Below, one piece after another: positions 1-7,664 of a DNA stretch of 12,769 nt (position 1 is its first letter; each line of letters opens with the position of its first letter). The stretch lies in the NCBI GenBank assembly GCA_023449855.1, contig JAEXHR010000109.1:1-12769 (forward strand). Reading direction: 5' to 3'. The stretch comes from Pseudomonadota bacterium (GTDB lineage Bacteria > Pseudomonadota > Alphaproteobacteria > Rhizobiales > Xanthobacteraceae). The translations under genes and the position numbers were made by a program. The notes under the pieces were generated by a model that had not been told where the DNA came from, did no database searches, and saw nothing but the letters and a program-made list of their open reading frames with translations.

Positions 1-1
1 G

Positions 2-430
2 GCGGCAGCGGCGATGGAGGTGATCGCCGCACCGCCGGTCGTGGTGGATCAGATCCAGATCGCACAAGCGAACAAAGCAGCCGGCGGAACAGAACCCGGG
101 CAGTCGGCTGATGGCAGGACGGCGTCCAATGCCGAGACCGCGCGCGGAACCCACGGCCAGCTCAACCTCGATGCGAAACTGACTGGCATGGGGATGTCAC
201 TCATCGATAACCGCACAGCTGCGCAGGGTGCCGAACAGACACGATCGAACCCCGACATGCACAGTCATGAAGGTCCGTCGAACCGTTCCGATGGCGACCG
301 GCATGAGGACCAGTCGACGCGCGAACTGCGCGACGGGTTCGCGACCGATCGCACCGAGGACCATCATCATCGTCATCACGGGCATGACCGCTCGCCCGAG
401 ATCGACGATGACATGGACCCGGAAATGTAA
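2..430 (+). CDS. C-terminal tail of a probable type IV coupling protein (partial)
   Basis: The reading frame is open to the left edge, so the first ATG (position 14) is probably internal and this is only the 3' end of a longer gene. The visible tail is low-complexity, Gln/Ala/Asp-rich and probably disordered. It carries a His-rich stretch (HHHRHHGH) and ends in an acidic segment (EIDDDMDPEM). Its stop lies 3 bp before the MobF relaxase start. In F and R388 the gene directly before the relaxase-helicase is the coupling protein (traD, trwB), and F TraD also ends in an acidic tail that contacts the relaxosome. The call rests on that gene order and tail composition, because no ATPase domain is inside the window. 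It could equally be another transfer protein with a disordered tail. The existence of the coding frame is likely; the identity is inference. Confidence 0.5.
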   Translation, partial: AAAAMEVIAAPPVVVDQIQIAQANKAAGGTEPGQSADGRTASNAETARGTHGQLNLDAKLTGMGMSLIDNRTAAQGAEQTRSNPDMHSHEGPSNRSDGDRHEDQSTRELRDGFATDRTEDHHHRHHGHDRSPEIDDDMDPEM

Positions 431-433
431 CCG

Positions 434-3400
434 ATGCTCTCGGTCGCTTCCGTCAAATCGGCCTCGGGCGCGGCGAACTATTTCGCCAAGGACGACTATT
501 ACACTGCCGAGCATGCCTCCGAGGCGACCGCGTGGGGCGGGGAGGGGGCGGCAGCGCTCGGTCTGTCGGGCGAGGTCACCAAGGAGGACTTCGAGAAGAT
601 CCTCAACGGCGAAATGCCCGACGGGGAAAAGGTCGGGCAGGTCCAGAACCGCCAGTCCGGTGTAGACCTGACTTTCTCGATGCCCAAGTCGGCCAGCGTC
701 ATGGCCTATGTCGCCGGCGACGCCCGCGTTCTCGCCGCGCATATGAACGCCGTTCGTGCGACCATGGGATGGGTCGAGAAGACCTTTGCCGAAGGGCGGA
801 CCTACGAGCATTCCAGGCATGGCGACGCTGTGCGAACCGGCAATCTCGTCTATGCCATGTTCCAGCACGACACGAGCCGTGCGCTCGATCCGCAGGGACA
901 TATCCACGTCCTCGTCGCGAACATGACGAAGATAGCAAACGGGGCCTGGCAGGCGCTGCACAATGGCCAGCTGTGGAAGAACAACACCACCATCGGCGCG
1001 GCCTATCATGCCCAGTTCCGCGCCGAGCTGGCAAAGATTGGCTATGAAACCAGCATCACCGGCAAGCACGGCCAGTTCGAGATCAATGGCGTGCCCAAAG
1101 CCGTCATCGAAGCCTTTAGTCAGCGCCGCACCGAGATAGCGGCCAAGGCGGCTGAACTGGGGATCACCAATCCCAAGGCAATCGACCGGATCACGACCAA
1201 TACCCGCGACGCAAAATTGAATGTCGAGGACCGCGATGCCTTGCGCGCGGAATGGCGTGATCGGGCAACCGCGCTCGGGTTCGACGGAAAGGCGCTGGTC
1301 GATGCCGCCCGGGATCGTGCCGGTCTTGACAGGCCGGATACCCGGCTCGGCACGATGGAACGGGTCGGTGCGGTGATCGAGACTATTCGCGAGACACTCG
1401 GAGAGATGTTCCGCCCCGGCGATCCGCTCGTATCCAGAGGTATCGAGCGGCTACGTCTTTCGCCCGTCGAGATTCGCGCTCAGCATGCTGTTGCATCCGC
1501 GATCCGTATCCACGCCCAGCGTGAAGCGGCGTTCGAAGTATCCGCCGTCGCCCGAACTGCGCTCGATCTCGGTCTCAAGGGCGTCACCGCCAGTCATATC
1601 GATGCCCGCGTCTCCGAACTGATCCGTAATGAGCAGCTGATCCCCGGCAAGTCGGACCGGATCGATGATTTCGTGACCCATGTCACGACGCCCGAGGCGC
1701 TGGCGACCGAGCGCGGTATCCTTGCCGAGATCGAGCGCGGGAAAGGCGAGGGGCGCGTGATCGTCCCTGCCGATGTGGTGATCGACCGCATCAATGCCGC
1801 CTCGGGCGACAAACAGCTTAACGAGGGGCAGATGGCCGCCGCCACCATGGCGCTCATCTCGCGCGATCGGATCGTTGCCGTGCAGGGCGTGTCGGGCGCG
1901 GGCAAGTCGACGATGCTTGCGAGCGTCGCGCGCAATGTCGAGCAGGAAGGCGGCAAGGTCGTCGGCCTGGCGCTCATGAAAGCCACCGCCGACCGGCTCG
2001 GCGCCGAAACCGGCATCGAGAGTCGCACCGTCTCCTCCTTCGTCCACAGCTATGCGCGCCATGCGCTCGCAGGGAAGGGCGCAGGCTATGACGGCGCGCG
2101 TGACGCGCTCGCCGGCACGACGATCATCCTCGACGAAGCCTCGATGGTCGGCTCCGAACAGATGAAGCACCTCGTCGGCATCGCCAATGCGCTCGGCGTC
2201 GATCGCTTCCTGATGATCGGCGACCGCCAGCAGATTACCGCGGTCGATGCCGGCAAGGCCTTCGCGATCGCACAGGCCGGCGGGATCACGCTGGCGCGGA
2301 TGGACGAAAACCTGCGCCAGCGCACCGACCAGCTGCGCACGGTCGCTGCGCTCACCAACCTCGGTCAGGTGCGCGAGGCGATGGCGGTGCTCGGCGACAA
2401 GGTCACGGCCAACCCCGAGCATGTGAAGGCGGCCGCAGAGCATTGGCTGGGCCTTACGCCCGAACAGCGCGAGACGACGGCCATGTTCTCGTCGGGCCGG
2501 GTCGCGCGCGCCGAACTCAATGTGCGCATCCAAGACGGGCTTGCCGCCGAAGGGGCGATCAAGGGCGAGGGCGTCGCGATCGGCGTCCTCGACAAGATCA
2601 ACATTACCCGCGAGGAACTGCGCTACGCTCACAGCTACAAGCCCGGCCAGGTGCTGGACATCCCGAAAGCCGTCAGGGACCTCGGCCTTGGACCGGGCAC
2701 CTACGATGTCATCGGCGTCGACCACAAGGGACGCGTCCAGGTGCGGATCGGCTCGCGTGTGCGCAGCTTCGACCCGCAGCGCATATCGCCCCTCGACAAA
2801 AGCGATGCGATGCAGCTCGCGCAACGCGAGCAGATCCGGCTGCACGAAGGCGACAAGATCCGCTGGACGAAAAACGATCGCGATCGTGGCCTCAACAACA
2901 ACGATATCGCCCGCGTCATCTCGGCCGACAAGGCGGGCATCCGCGTCGAGGCGAGCGACGGCACGATCCACGATCTCAAGGCAGGCGATCCGATGATGGA
3001 GCGGATCAGCCTTGCCTATGCGCTCAACATGCACGCGGCGCAGGGCATCACGACCGACACCGCGATCGCGGTGATGAGCCACAAGGAATCCAACCTTTCC
3101 AACCAGCGCCTGTTCAACGTGACCGTGACCCGCGTCCGCGACGATATCCAGCTGTTCACCGACGATCGCGAAAAGCTGACACAGGCCATCGAGCGCAACG
3201 AAGGCAACAAGACATCGGCGCTCGAGACCGTGGGCGAACTTTCGGTCGATCCGGCGCGGGGCGTCGCCGGCGCGCAACCCGCAGCAACGTCGAACGAGCC
3301 GTTCAACCCCTCGCTTCCGCCGGACCTCGATCGCGCTCCGGAAAAGCTTGGGAGCAATGCCGAAGTAGCCAACAAGGACAACTCTCTCGGTAAAATCGAT

Positions 3401-3505
3401 ATCCGCACCGACCCCTCACTCGACCTTACCAAACATAGGGTAATCGTAGAGCCCAAAGCGCCGGAACTTCCCTTCCCTGAAAAAGACATCGGACTGGAAC
3501 TGTGA
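434..3505 (+). CDS. traI: MobF-family conjugative relaxase-helicase (TrwC/TraI type)
   Basis: This 1023-aa protein would nick one strand at oriT, stay bound to the 5' end through a tyrosine, and unwind the DNA for transfer. The N-terminal relaxase domain (about residues 1-300) has candidate catalytic tyrosines Y16, Y22 and Y23 and the metal-binding three-histidine motif H145, H156, H158 (HDTSR...DPQGHIH). The C-terminal RecD/TraI-like SF1 helicase (about 460-920) shows Walker A G485-T493 with K491, Walker B D567-E568 (LDEAS), GDRQQ at 596-600, YALNMHAAQG at 862-871 and NVTVTRVRDD from N895. The last 100 or so residues are polar and probably disordered. The ATG lies 3 bp after the upstream stop, with a weak GGAA ahead of it, suggesting translational coupling. 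The length suits sphingomonad MobF relaxases and no disruption is seen. oriT itself was not found in the window. Confidence 0.95.
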   Translation: MLSVASVKSASGAANYFAKDDYYTAEHASEATAWGGEGAAALGLSGEVTKEDFEKILNGEMPDGEKVGQVQNRQSGVDLTFSMPKSASVMAYVAGDARVLAAHMNAVRATMGWVEKTFAEGRTYEHSRHGDAVRTGNLVYAMFQHDTSRALDPQGHIHVLVANMTKIANGAWQALHNGQLWKNNTTIGAAYHAQFRAELAKIGYETSITGKHGQFEINGVPKAVIEAFSQRRTEIAAKAAELGITNPKAIDRITTNTRDAKLNVEDRDALRAEWRDRATALGFDGKALVDAARDRAGLDRPDTRLGTMERVGAVIETIRETLGEMFRPGDPLVSRGIERLRLSPVEIRAQHAVASAIRIHAQREAAFEVSAVARTALDLGLKGVTASHIDARVSELIRNEQLIPGKSDRIDDFVTHVTTPEALATERGILAEIERGKGEGRVIVPADVVIDRINAASGDKQLNEGQMAAATMALISRDRIVAVQGVSGAGKSTMLASVARNVEQEGGKVVGLALMKATADRLGAETGIESRTVSSFVHSYARHALAGKGAGYDGARDALAGTTIILDEASMVGSEQMKHLVGIANALGVDRFLMIGDRQQITAVDAGKAFAIAQAGGITLARMDENLRQRTDQLRTVAALTNLGQVREAMAVLGDKVTANPEHVKAAAEHWLGLTPEQRETTAMFSSGRVARAELNVRIQDGLAAEGAIKGEGVAIGVLDKINITREELRYAHSYKPGQVLDIPKAVRDLGLGPGTYDVIGVDHKGRVQVRIGSRVRSFDPQRISPLDKSDAMQLAQREQIRLHEGDKIRWTKNDRDRGLNNNDIARVISADKAGIRVEASDGTIHDLKAGDPMMERISLAYALNMHAAQGITTDTAIAVMSHKESNLSNQRLFNVTVTRVRDDIQLFTDDREKLTQAIERNEGNKTSALETVGELSVDPARGVAGAQPAATSNEPFNPSLPPDLDRAPEKLGSNAEVANKDNSLGKIDIRTDPSLDLTKHRVIVEPKAPELPFPEKDIGLEL

Positions 3506-3966
3506 TGGCGCTCATGCTCATTTCTGTCCTTGCCCTTGTCGCCCTCGGAATGTGGTGGATCGGTCTGTCTGCCCGCTATCAGGCCCCGCAGCCGCCCGTA
3601 TATGTGTCCAAAGCCGCTCCCGCACCTCGGATACAGCGACGCGCTTCCAAGGCACCCCGCGCGCGTTCAGCAGGGCAGGTCGGCAACCATCCTTCGGTAA
3701 AGTCGGTCTCTTCGCGGGCCATCACGATCGAGATGCCTCTCCCTCGACGGGAACCCGGCCCCTTCGAGACCGACCTCGACCTGCCTCGATGCCACCATCT
3801 TCCGCTCGCGTTCGACACCGGCCTGTCGTCGCTCAATCCCTACACCGGCCTCGACGACGATCCCTTCGGCGATCCCGAAATCGAGCGCCTTCTCGAACGC
3901 TATCTGCCGCAGCAGCGCAGCCGGTTTCACGACGCCGCCCCCCACCGAAAGGAGTCAAGACCATGA
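3505..3966 (+). CDS. Membrane-anchored protein of the transfer operon, unknown function
   Basis: A 153-aa protein whose ATG overlaps the relaxase stop (TGATG). A GTG one codon earlier is possible, but the ATG fits the usual stop-start coupling. Residues 1 to about 22 form one strongly hydrophobic segment (ALMLISVLALVALGMWWIGL) without a clear signal-peptidase site, so it is likely an N-terminal anchor. A basic, Pro/Arg-rich linker follows (about 28-65). The C-terminal half contains CHHLP, a Gly/Asp-rich stretch (LDDDPFGDPEIERLLERYL) with helical potential, and a basic tail. No family is recognised. The position directly after the relaxase suggests an accessory part of the transfer apparatus at the inner membrane, which is inference from neighbourhood only. 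Its stop overlaps the next start (ATGA). Confidence 0.75.
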   Translation: MALMLISVLALVALGMWWIGLSARYQAPQPPVYVSKAAPAPRIQRRASKAPRARSAGQVGNHPSVKSVSSRAITIEMPLPRREPGPFETDLDLPRCHHLPLAFDTGLSSLNPYTGLDDDPFGDPEIERLLERYLPQQRSRFHDAAPHRKESRP

Positions 3967-4211
3967 CCGCCGCCCCGCTATCCTTCGAACAGGTCATCGC
4001 CAGCAAACACTGGCATCCCTGCAACCTCGACACCAACACCATGACCCAGTGCATCCAGCAGGCGAAGCATGAGGACGCTCTCGACTGGGGCGGCGAAACC
4101 CTGGCGATGGCCGCGATCTTCGGCCTTACCTACGCCGTCCTCATGCCGCTCGGCCGCTTCCTTCGCTCAAGAGCGATGCAAGAGAGGGGAGGCGGGGTCC
4201 ATGCGCGCTGA
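3963..4211 (+). CDS. Small single-helix membrane protein, unknown function
   Basis: An 82-aa protein. The start was chosen for the strong ribosome binding site AAAGGAG at 3948-3954, 8 nt before the ATG, and for the ATGA overlap with the preceding stop. The same frame stays open further upstream, but that part lies inside the previous gene. The N-terminal half is soluble and carries Cys and His residues (KHWHPCN near residue 15, and TQC). One membrane segment lies near residues 46-65 (LAMAAIFGLTYAVLMPLGRF), followed by a basic tail (RSRAMQERGG), which by the positive-inside rule suggests a cytoplasmic C-terminus. No family is recognised. The next gene starts inside its last codons (11-base overlap), so the two are probably translated together. 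Confidence 0.7.
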   Translation: MTAAPLSFEQVIASKHWHPCNLDTNTMTQCIQQAKHEDALDWGGETLAMAAIFGLTYAVLMPLGRFLRSRAMQERGGGVHAR

Positions 4212-5004
4212 TTACCCGCTCTCCTTCCAGAGAGAATGCGAACCCGCGCGCCCGCTGTTGACGATCGCGACCGTCCAGACCGCTTCGGCCGACCGGCTTC
4301 GCACGGTCCGAAACGGCACGGGCGACCGCCTCGCCATCCTGGGCGATGGCGACGCGTTCACCGCGCTTGCCGACCAGACCCGCGATGTCCTGATCGATCC
4401 GGCGCTCGGCAACTGGGACTTTTTTGCCGATCATCCGAGCGACTATGCCAGATCCTCCGCGATCGAAGCGTTCCTGCCGGTCGAAAACGTGCGCGGCACA
4501 GCCTTCACCTATGCCGCGCGCTACGTCCTGCTGCGCGCAATCACCCATATCGGCAATGAGCCGGCAGAGACGCTCTCAGGGGTCCGCCGCCTAATCCATG
4601 CGCTGCCCGCCAGCGCGATCGCCGAGGTCGCAGGTCACGATCCGTCGTGTCCGCAGGCACTGCGCTGGGGGGAGACCGTGCGCGCAACCGTGATGACCGG
4701 CATTGCCGGCATCGCAGACCGCACGCCAGGCATCGCTCCCGTGTCGATCGCCCGGTGGCTGGCCGGGCCTTCGACCGTCATTCTCTTCGTGCGTCGCGAT
4801 CCCGGGCGTCCCTCTTACGAAATCAGCGCGATCGAGGTGGCGCTACGCGACCATGCAATGCTGTCGGGATTTTCGACGCATCGCAGCGACGACGAAGCGC
4901 GGTCAACTGACTGCCGCCCCGATCATGCGCGGAACCCCGCACATCGTCACGCCCCGACCGGCTCCGCGCGCCGGCGAGGCGATCAGTCAGGAGCATCGAC
5001 ATGA
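4201..5004 (+). CDS. Degenerate TraD-like (coupling-protein-related) protein lacking Walker A
   Basis: A 267-aa protein. The start is set by GGGGAGG at 4186-4192, 8 nt before the ATG, rather than an earlier in-frame ATG inside the upstream gene. Residues 40 to about 220 follow the pattern of the F-type TraD nucleotide-binding core as I recall it: GDRLAILGD (family RGDRxIIYD), F53, DVLIDP at 62-67 (family D-hhLNP), WDFF at 72-75 (family WDLW), a following FLP (family LIP), AARYVLLRA, a helical middle, and a SIARWLAG...VILFV block (family IREWh...WLFh). Where TraD has Walker A before the GDR motif, this protein has TVQTASA, and no Walker B is evident. It is therefore probably a non-ATPase TraD paralogue. 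The C-terminal 45 residues are basic and polar. The relationship is inference from remembered sequences. The role is unknown, perhaps a partner of the true coupling protein. Confidence 0.6.
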   Translation: MRADYPLSFQRECEPARPLLTIATVQTASADRLRTVRNGTGDRLAILGDGDAFTALADQTRDVLIDPALGNWDFFADHPSDYARSSAIEAFLPVENVRGTAFTYAARYVLLRAITHIGNEPAETLSGVRRLIHALPASAIAEVAGHDPSCPQALRWGETVRATVMTGIAGIADRTPGIAPVSIARWLAGPSTVILFVRRDPGRPSYEISAIEVALRDHAMLSGFSTHRSDDEARSTDCRPDHARNPAHRHAPTGSARRRGDQSGAST

Positions 5005-5210
5005 GCAACTGGGAATTTGAGGAAATGGGCGAGTTCGGCTCGGACGCCGACGCCGACCGCTGGGCGAAGCGCAACAACCTCGCCCCGCAGGATGTCCGCA
5101 TCCGCCGCAAGGGGGATGGGGTGGAGCTCGAGGTCCGGCGCTCGGCCCTCGGCGATGGCGATACCCGCCACGATGACCGTCGCGACGGCCGACGCAACGG
5201 CTTCTTCTGA
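5001..5210 (+). CDS. Small charged protein, unknown function
   Basis: A 69-aa soluble protein. AGGAG at 4989-4993 lies 7 nt before the ATG, and the ATG overlaps the stop of the TraD-like gene (ATGA). The first 18 or so residues are acidic and aromatic (NWEFEEMGEF). The middle (about 19-46) reads DADADRWAKRNNLAPQDVRI, followed by RRKGDGVELEVR, which looks like a small alpha-beta fold. The tail is rich in Asp and Arg. No signal peptide, membrane segment or known motif is present. The strong ribosome binding site and exact coupling to the previous gene are the main support that it is real. Confidence 0.65.
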   Translation: MSNWEFEEMGEFGSDADADRWAKRNNLAPQDVRIRRKGDGVELEVRRSALGDGDTRHDDRRDGRRNGFF

Positions 5211-5238
5211 CAATCGGCCAGAACTGGAGAACAGCATC

Positions 5239-5568
5239 ATGAAACTGAAAATTATCGCCGCGCTGAGCCTTGCCGCTCTCTCGGCCGCCATGCCCGCAGC
5301 GGCGAGCGCGCAATCGGCAACGCCCATCCTCGTCGCCATGTCGGCCTATGTCGGAGAGCGGGCTGGAGACGACGCTGCGACGCAGATTGCGGCGAAGAAG
5401 GCACATTATGCCAGGCATCGCCATCATAAGGGCAAGTGCAAGGATTGCGCCGACTGCCCCGATTGCAAGGATTGCGACGAAGCGGCCAGGAAAGTCGTGA
5501 CGCAGGAAGAGCGCGCGGGGATCTGCGATCCCTTGGCCCACGCCAAAAAGGATAAGGCCGGTGCTTGA
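5239..5568 (+). CDS. Exported small protein with a five-fold C-x-D cysteine repeat
   Basis: A 109-aa protein with GGAG at 5226-5229, 9 nt before the ATG. The N-terminus is a textbook Sec signal peptide: MKLK, a hydrophobic core over residues 5-18, and ASA before Q25 as the likely cleavage site. The mature part is Ala-rich, then His/Arg-rich (HYARHRHHKGK, about 56-66). It then runs into cysteines at 67, 70, 73, 76 and 79, each followed two residues later by Asp (C-K-D, C-A-D, C-P-D, C-K-D, C-D-E). A sixth Cys is at 96. The spacing suggests metal binding or disulphide formation in the periplasm, but no family is recognised. The stop overlaps the start of the CsgG-like gene, so the two exported proteins are probably coexpressed and may work together. 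Confidence 0.75.
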   Translation: MKLKIIAALSLAALSAAMPAAASAQSATPILVAMSAYVGERAGDDAATQIAAKKAHYARHRHHKGKCKDCADCPDCKDCDEAARKVVTQEERAGICDPLAHAKKDKAGA

Positions 5569-6385
5569 GCGCGTCTGCCTGTTCGCCGTGACGGCCGCGC
5601 TTGCGGCCGTCACACCTTCCATCGCCTTCGCGCAAAAGCTTGGCCAGGGCGGGACGGGCGTCGACGAGACGACGCAACTGCCCCAATGCCCGGTGCCGCT
5701 CGGCGTCGCAGCGCTCGTAGAAACGAAAGCTGCGGACCCCGCCGACGCCCTTTCCCCGCAATTGCAGGCACTGATGCGTATGGCGGAAATGCAGAATGGC
5801 GGATCGACCGCCCGCGTCGATGCCCTTCCTCTGGTCAAGCTCATGATCGCACGTTCGAACTGCTTCCGCGTAGCCGATCGCGGGGAGGCTTTCAGCGCGC
5901 TCGAGCGGGAGCGGGCGATCGCCGGCGCGACCGCTGCCACCCGGCCCGTTACCAAAGCTGATTATCTGATCGAGGTGAAGGTGGTCTATTCCGATGCCAA
6001 GTCCCGCGAGTCCGGTGGCGGCATCGGGGGTGTCTTCGGCGGTGCGGTCGGCCTAAAATCCAAGACGCTCGAAAGCCAGGTCCTCATGACCCTGGTCGAC
6101 GTCAACACCGGCATCCAGGAGGCGGTCGCCAGTGGCTCGGCGCGCAAGAAAGACGTCGGTGTGATCGGTGGGGGTGTCCTGCTCGGGCTTGGTGTAGGCG
6201 CTCTGGGCGGCAGCTATGCCTCGACCGACATCGGCAAGATCACCACGCTTGCGACCCTCGATGCCTTCAGAAAGCTCATCGGGGACGCACGGCCGCGCCT
6301 TGAGCCAAGGCTCGTGCCTGCGACGCCGCCTGCTGCCGCACCGTCCACGCCGACGACGCAGCCGCTTCCCTCCAGACCGCAATGA
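5561..6385 (+). CDS. CsgG/HfaB-like secreted protein
   Basis: A 274-aa protein starting at GTG 5561, 8 bases inside the previous gene, with AAGGAT-type purines upstream. A signal peptide covers about residues 1-25, ending AFA before QK. No lipobox Cys is seen, unlike typical CsgG lipoproteins. The body follows the CsgG-family layout: a Cys-containing N-terminal strand region (CPVPLGV); an SNCFRVADRGE...LERER segment like the family's FxVVER...L block; TKADYLIEVKVVYS; a Gly-rich stretch near residues 150-160 (SGGGIGGVFGGAVG); LMTLVDVNTG; a second Gly-rich stretch (GVIGGGVLLGLGVGALGG); and a final helix (LATLDAFRKLIGDA). A Pro/Thr/Ala-rich tail ends the protein. CsgG forms outer-membrane export pores. 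Whether this one is a pore is unknown, and no curli genes are present. The family call is by eye. Confidence 0.7.
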   Translation: MLERVCLFAVTAALAAVTPSIAFAQKLGQGGTGVDETTQLPQCPVPLGVAALVETKAADPADALSPQLQALMRMAEMQNGGSTARVDALPLVKLMIARSNCFRVADRGEAFSALERERAIAGATAATRPVTKADYLIEVKVVYSDAKSRESGGGIGGVFGGAVGLKSKTLESQVLMTLVDVNTGIQEAVASGSARKKDVGVIGGGVLLGLGVGALGGSYASTDIGKITTLATLDAFRKLIGDARPRLEPRLVPATPPAAAPSTPTTQPLPSRPQ

Positions 6386-6435
6386 CCGGGAAATGCGATG
6401 ATCGCTAAGAAATCGATCCAGACGGTTCAGACGTC

Positions 6436-6948
6436 ATGAACATGATGGCCGGCTTCGGGCTTACACCCTGTCCCTACTGCCATCGTGCGATGATGCCGTG
6501 GGAGCCCGGTCACCGCATCCACCGTTGCGAGACATGCCGGCGACCGCTGGTGCTTTTCCGGCTGCTTTTCCAGAGCCGGACGTGGAGGATCGCGCCGCTT
6601 GCGGCCGTAATTCACGCCGGTGCCGCACTCGCACTCATACTGGGGGTGGGCACGGCCATCCTGCTCGATGCACCGCCGGCATGGCTGGTGTTCGCGGTCG
6701 CGCTGCCGATCGCCGCCCTCGGGGCGATCGACATAGCCGATGGCTGGCTTGCCTGTCGCACGGGCATCGGACGGCTGTTCCTGAAAATCAGGCGCGGACG
6801 TGCTGCACGAACAATCGGCATGCTACGCATTGTCTTCGGTCTCGCTGGATGCGCGGTTGCCGTGATCGGCATCATGCTGTTCGGTGAAATACACGGCGCG
6901 CCATTAGGCTCGGCTCCGCCTCCCGACGTTCAAACCACAAGACCATGA
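6436..6948 (+). CDS. Zinc-ribbon membrane protein (paraquat-inducible/PqiA-like appearance)
   Basis: A 170-aa protein. The N-terminus carries two CxxC pairs, C12/C15 (CPYC) and C31/C34 (CETC), with His residues between them, the layout of a rubredoxin-like zinc ribbon. Three hydrophobic segments follow, near residues 53-76, 82-103 and 131-151, so it is an inner-membrane protein with a cytoplasmic metal-binding head. The start is uncertain: ATG 6436 and ATG 6442 are both possible, and no strong ribosome binding site precedes either. It lies 50 bp after the CsgG-like gene, the largest spacing in the operon, and its stop overlaps the next start (ATGA). Zinc-ribbon heads on membrane domains occur in PqiA-like proteins, but the resemblance is structural only and no function is assigned. 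Confidence 0.7.
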   Translation: MNMMAGFGLTPCPYCHRAMMPWEPGHRIHRCETCRRPLVLFRLLFQSRTWRIAPLAAVIHAGAALALILGVGTAILLDAPPAWLVFAVALPIAALGAIDIADGWLACRTGIGRLFLKIRRGRAARTIGMLRIVFGLAGCAVAVIGIMLFGEIHGAPLGSAPPPDVQTTRP

Positions 6949-7664
6949 ACCCTGAGCGGCCTCCCGCGCCCACGTCGCCGTCCCCGGATGCCTCAGCAGT
7001 TCCGGTTCGGATCACTGGCCTTTTTTCGTCGATGTTAGCGCTGATCCCGTCGCTGGCGATCGTCTGTGGCGCGTTCCTCTACTTTGCGGGCTACAGTTAC
7101 ATCGACACCTACCTGCGATCGTTCGGGCTCACGTTCGGAGCGACGACAATGTCGACGGGTGAGGTCATGGGCCAGGGTTACACCGTCGTACTGTATCTCA
7201 CTATCACACACTTTTTCGACTGGCTGTGGCGGGTGATGGTGTCGTCGCTCCTCATTTGGTCAGTTATCGCTGTTGCCCTTGGGGCACTCGTCTACGGCAA
7301 ACGGAAAGGTTCGAACTCATCAGAGCTCATTCTGGAAATCCTGCACGCCGTCGCCAACCGCGTCGTCAATCTTCCTAATTACATTATCGCTGGGGGCATA
7401 GTCGTTGTCGTAGCCGTCAGCTCAGGACCGGCCGGGGTCGAAGCCGCCAAGTTCGAGCGCGAAGCGACGATTGCGAAGGTTCAGAAGGGCTGCTGCGCCT
7501 TCTATCAATCCGGCAATATTCGGGTTCGTGGCTATCCCATTGCAGAGACTTCCGACCGGATCGCGATTTATACCAATCACGGCGTACACGTTTTGCCAGC
7601 TGAGGGACTGCACATTCTGGAGAAGCCCCCGTCCAAAACCCTCCCCGGGCAGCAAGTTCGCTGA
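6945..7664 (+). CDS. Polytopic membrane protein with soluble C-terminal domain, unknown function
   Basis: A 239-aa protein whose ATG overlaps the stop of the zinc-ribbon gene (ATGA). The first 20 residues are Pro/Ser-rich and soluble. Hydrophobic segments lie near residues 24-47, 79-92, 97-117 and 140-158. A soluble C-terminal part (about 160-239) contains a CC pair (QKGCCAFYQ) and beta-strand-like text (IRVRGYPIAE, DRIAIYTNHGVHVLP). Its base composition is somewhat richer in A+T than its neighbours, which may mark a separate origin. No family is recognised. The place in the operon suggests an inner-membrane accessory factor. Its stop overlaps the SGNH start (TGATG). Confidence 0.7.
   Translation: MNPERPPAPTSPSPDASAVPVRITGLFSSMLALIPSLAIVCGAFLYFAGYSYIDTYLRSFGLTFGATTMSTGEVMGQGYTVVLYLTITHFFDWLWRVMVSSLLIWSVIAVALGALVYGKRKGSNSSELILEILHAVANRVVNLPNYIIAGGIVVVVAVSSGPAGVEAAKFEREATIAKVQKGCCAFYQSGNIRVRGYPIAETSDRIAIYTNHGVHVLPAEGLHILEKPPSKTLPGQQVR

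Noticed and set aside
197..1069. 290-codon minus-strand frame over the relaxase start
   Set aside because: It overlaps the relaxase N-terminus with its tyrosine and three-histidine motifs. No ribosome binding site or domain was seen.
1451..3277. 608-codon open frame on the minus strand inside the relaxase gene
   Set aside because: It is antisense to the helicase domain, whose motifs are intact. Its translation is low-complexity with no motif, as expected for a shadow frame in GC-rich DNA.
5437..5475. Short tandem DNA repeat resembling a minisatellite or CRISPR-like unit
   Set aside because: It lies wholly inside a coding frame with only two exact 9-base copies and no spacers, so the protein repeat explains it.
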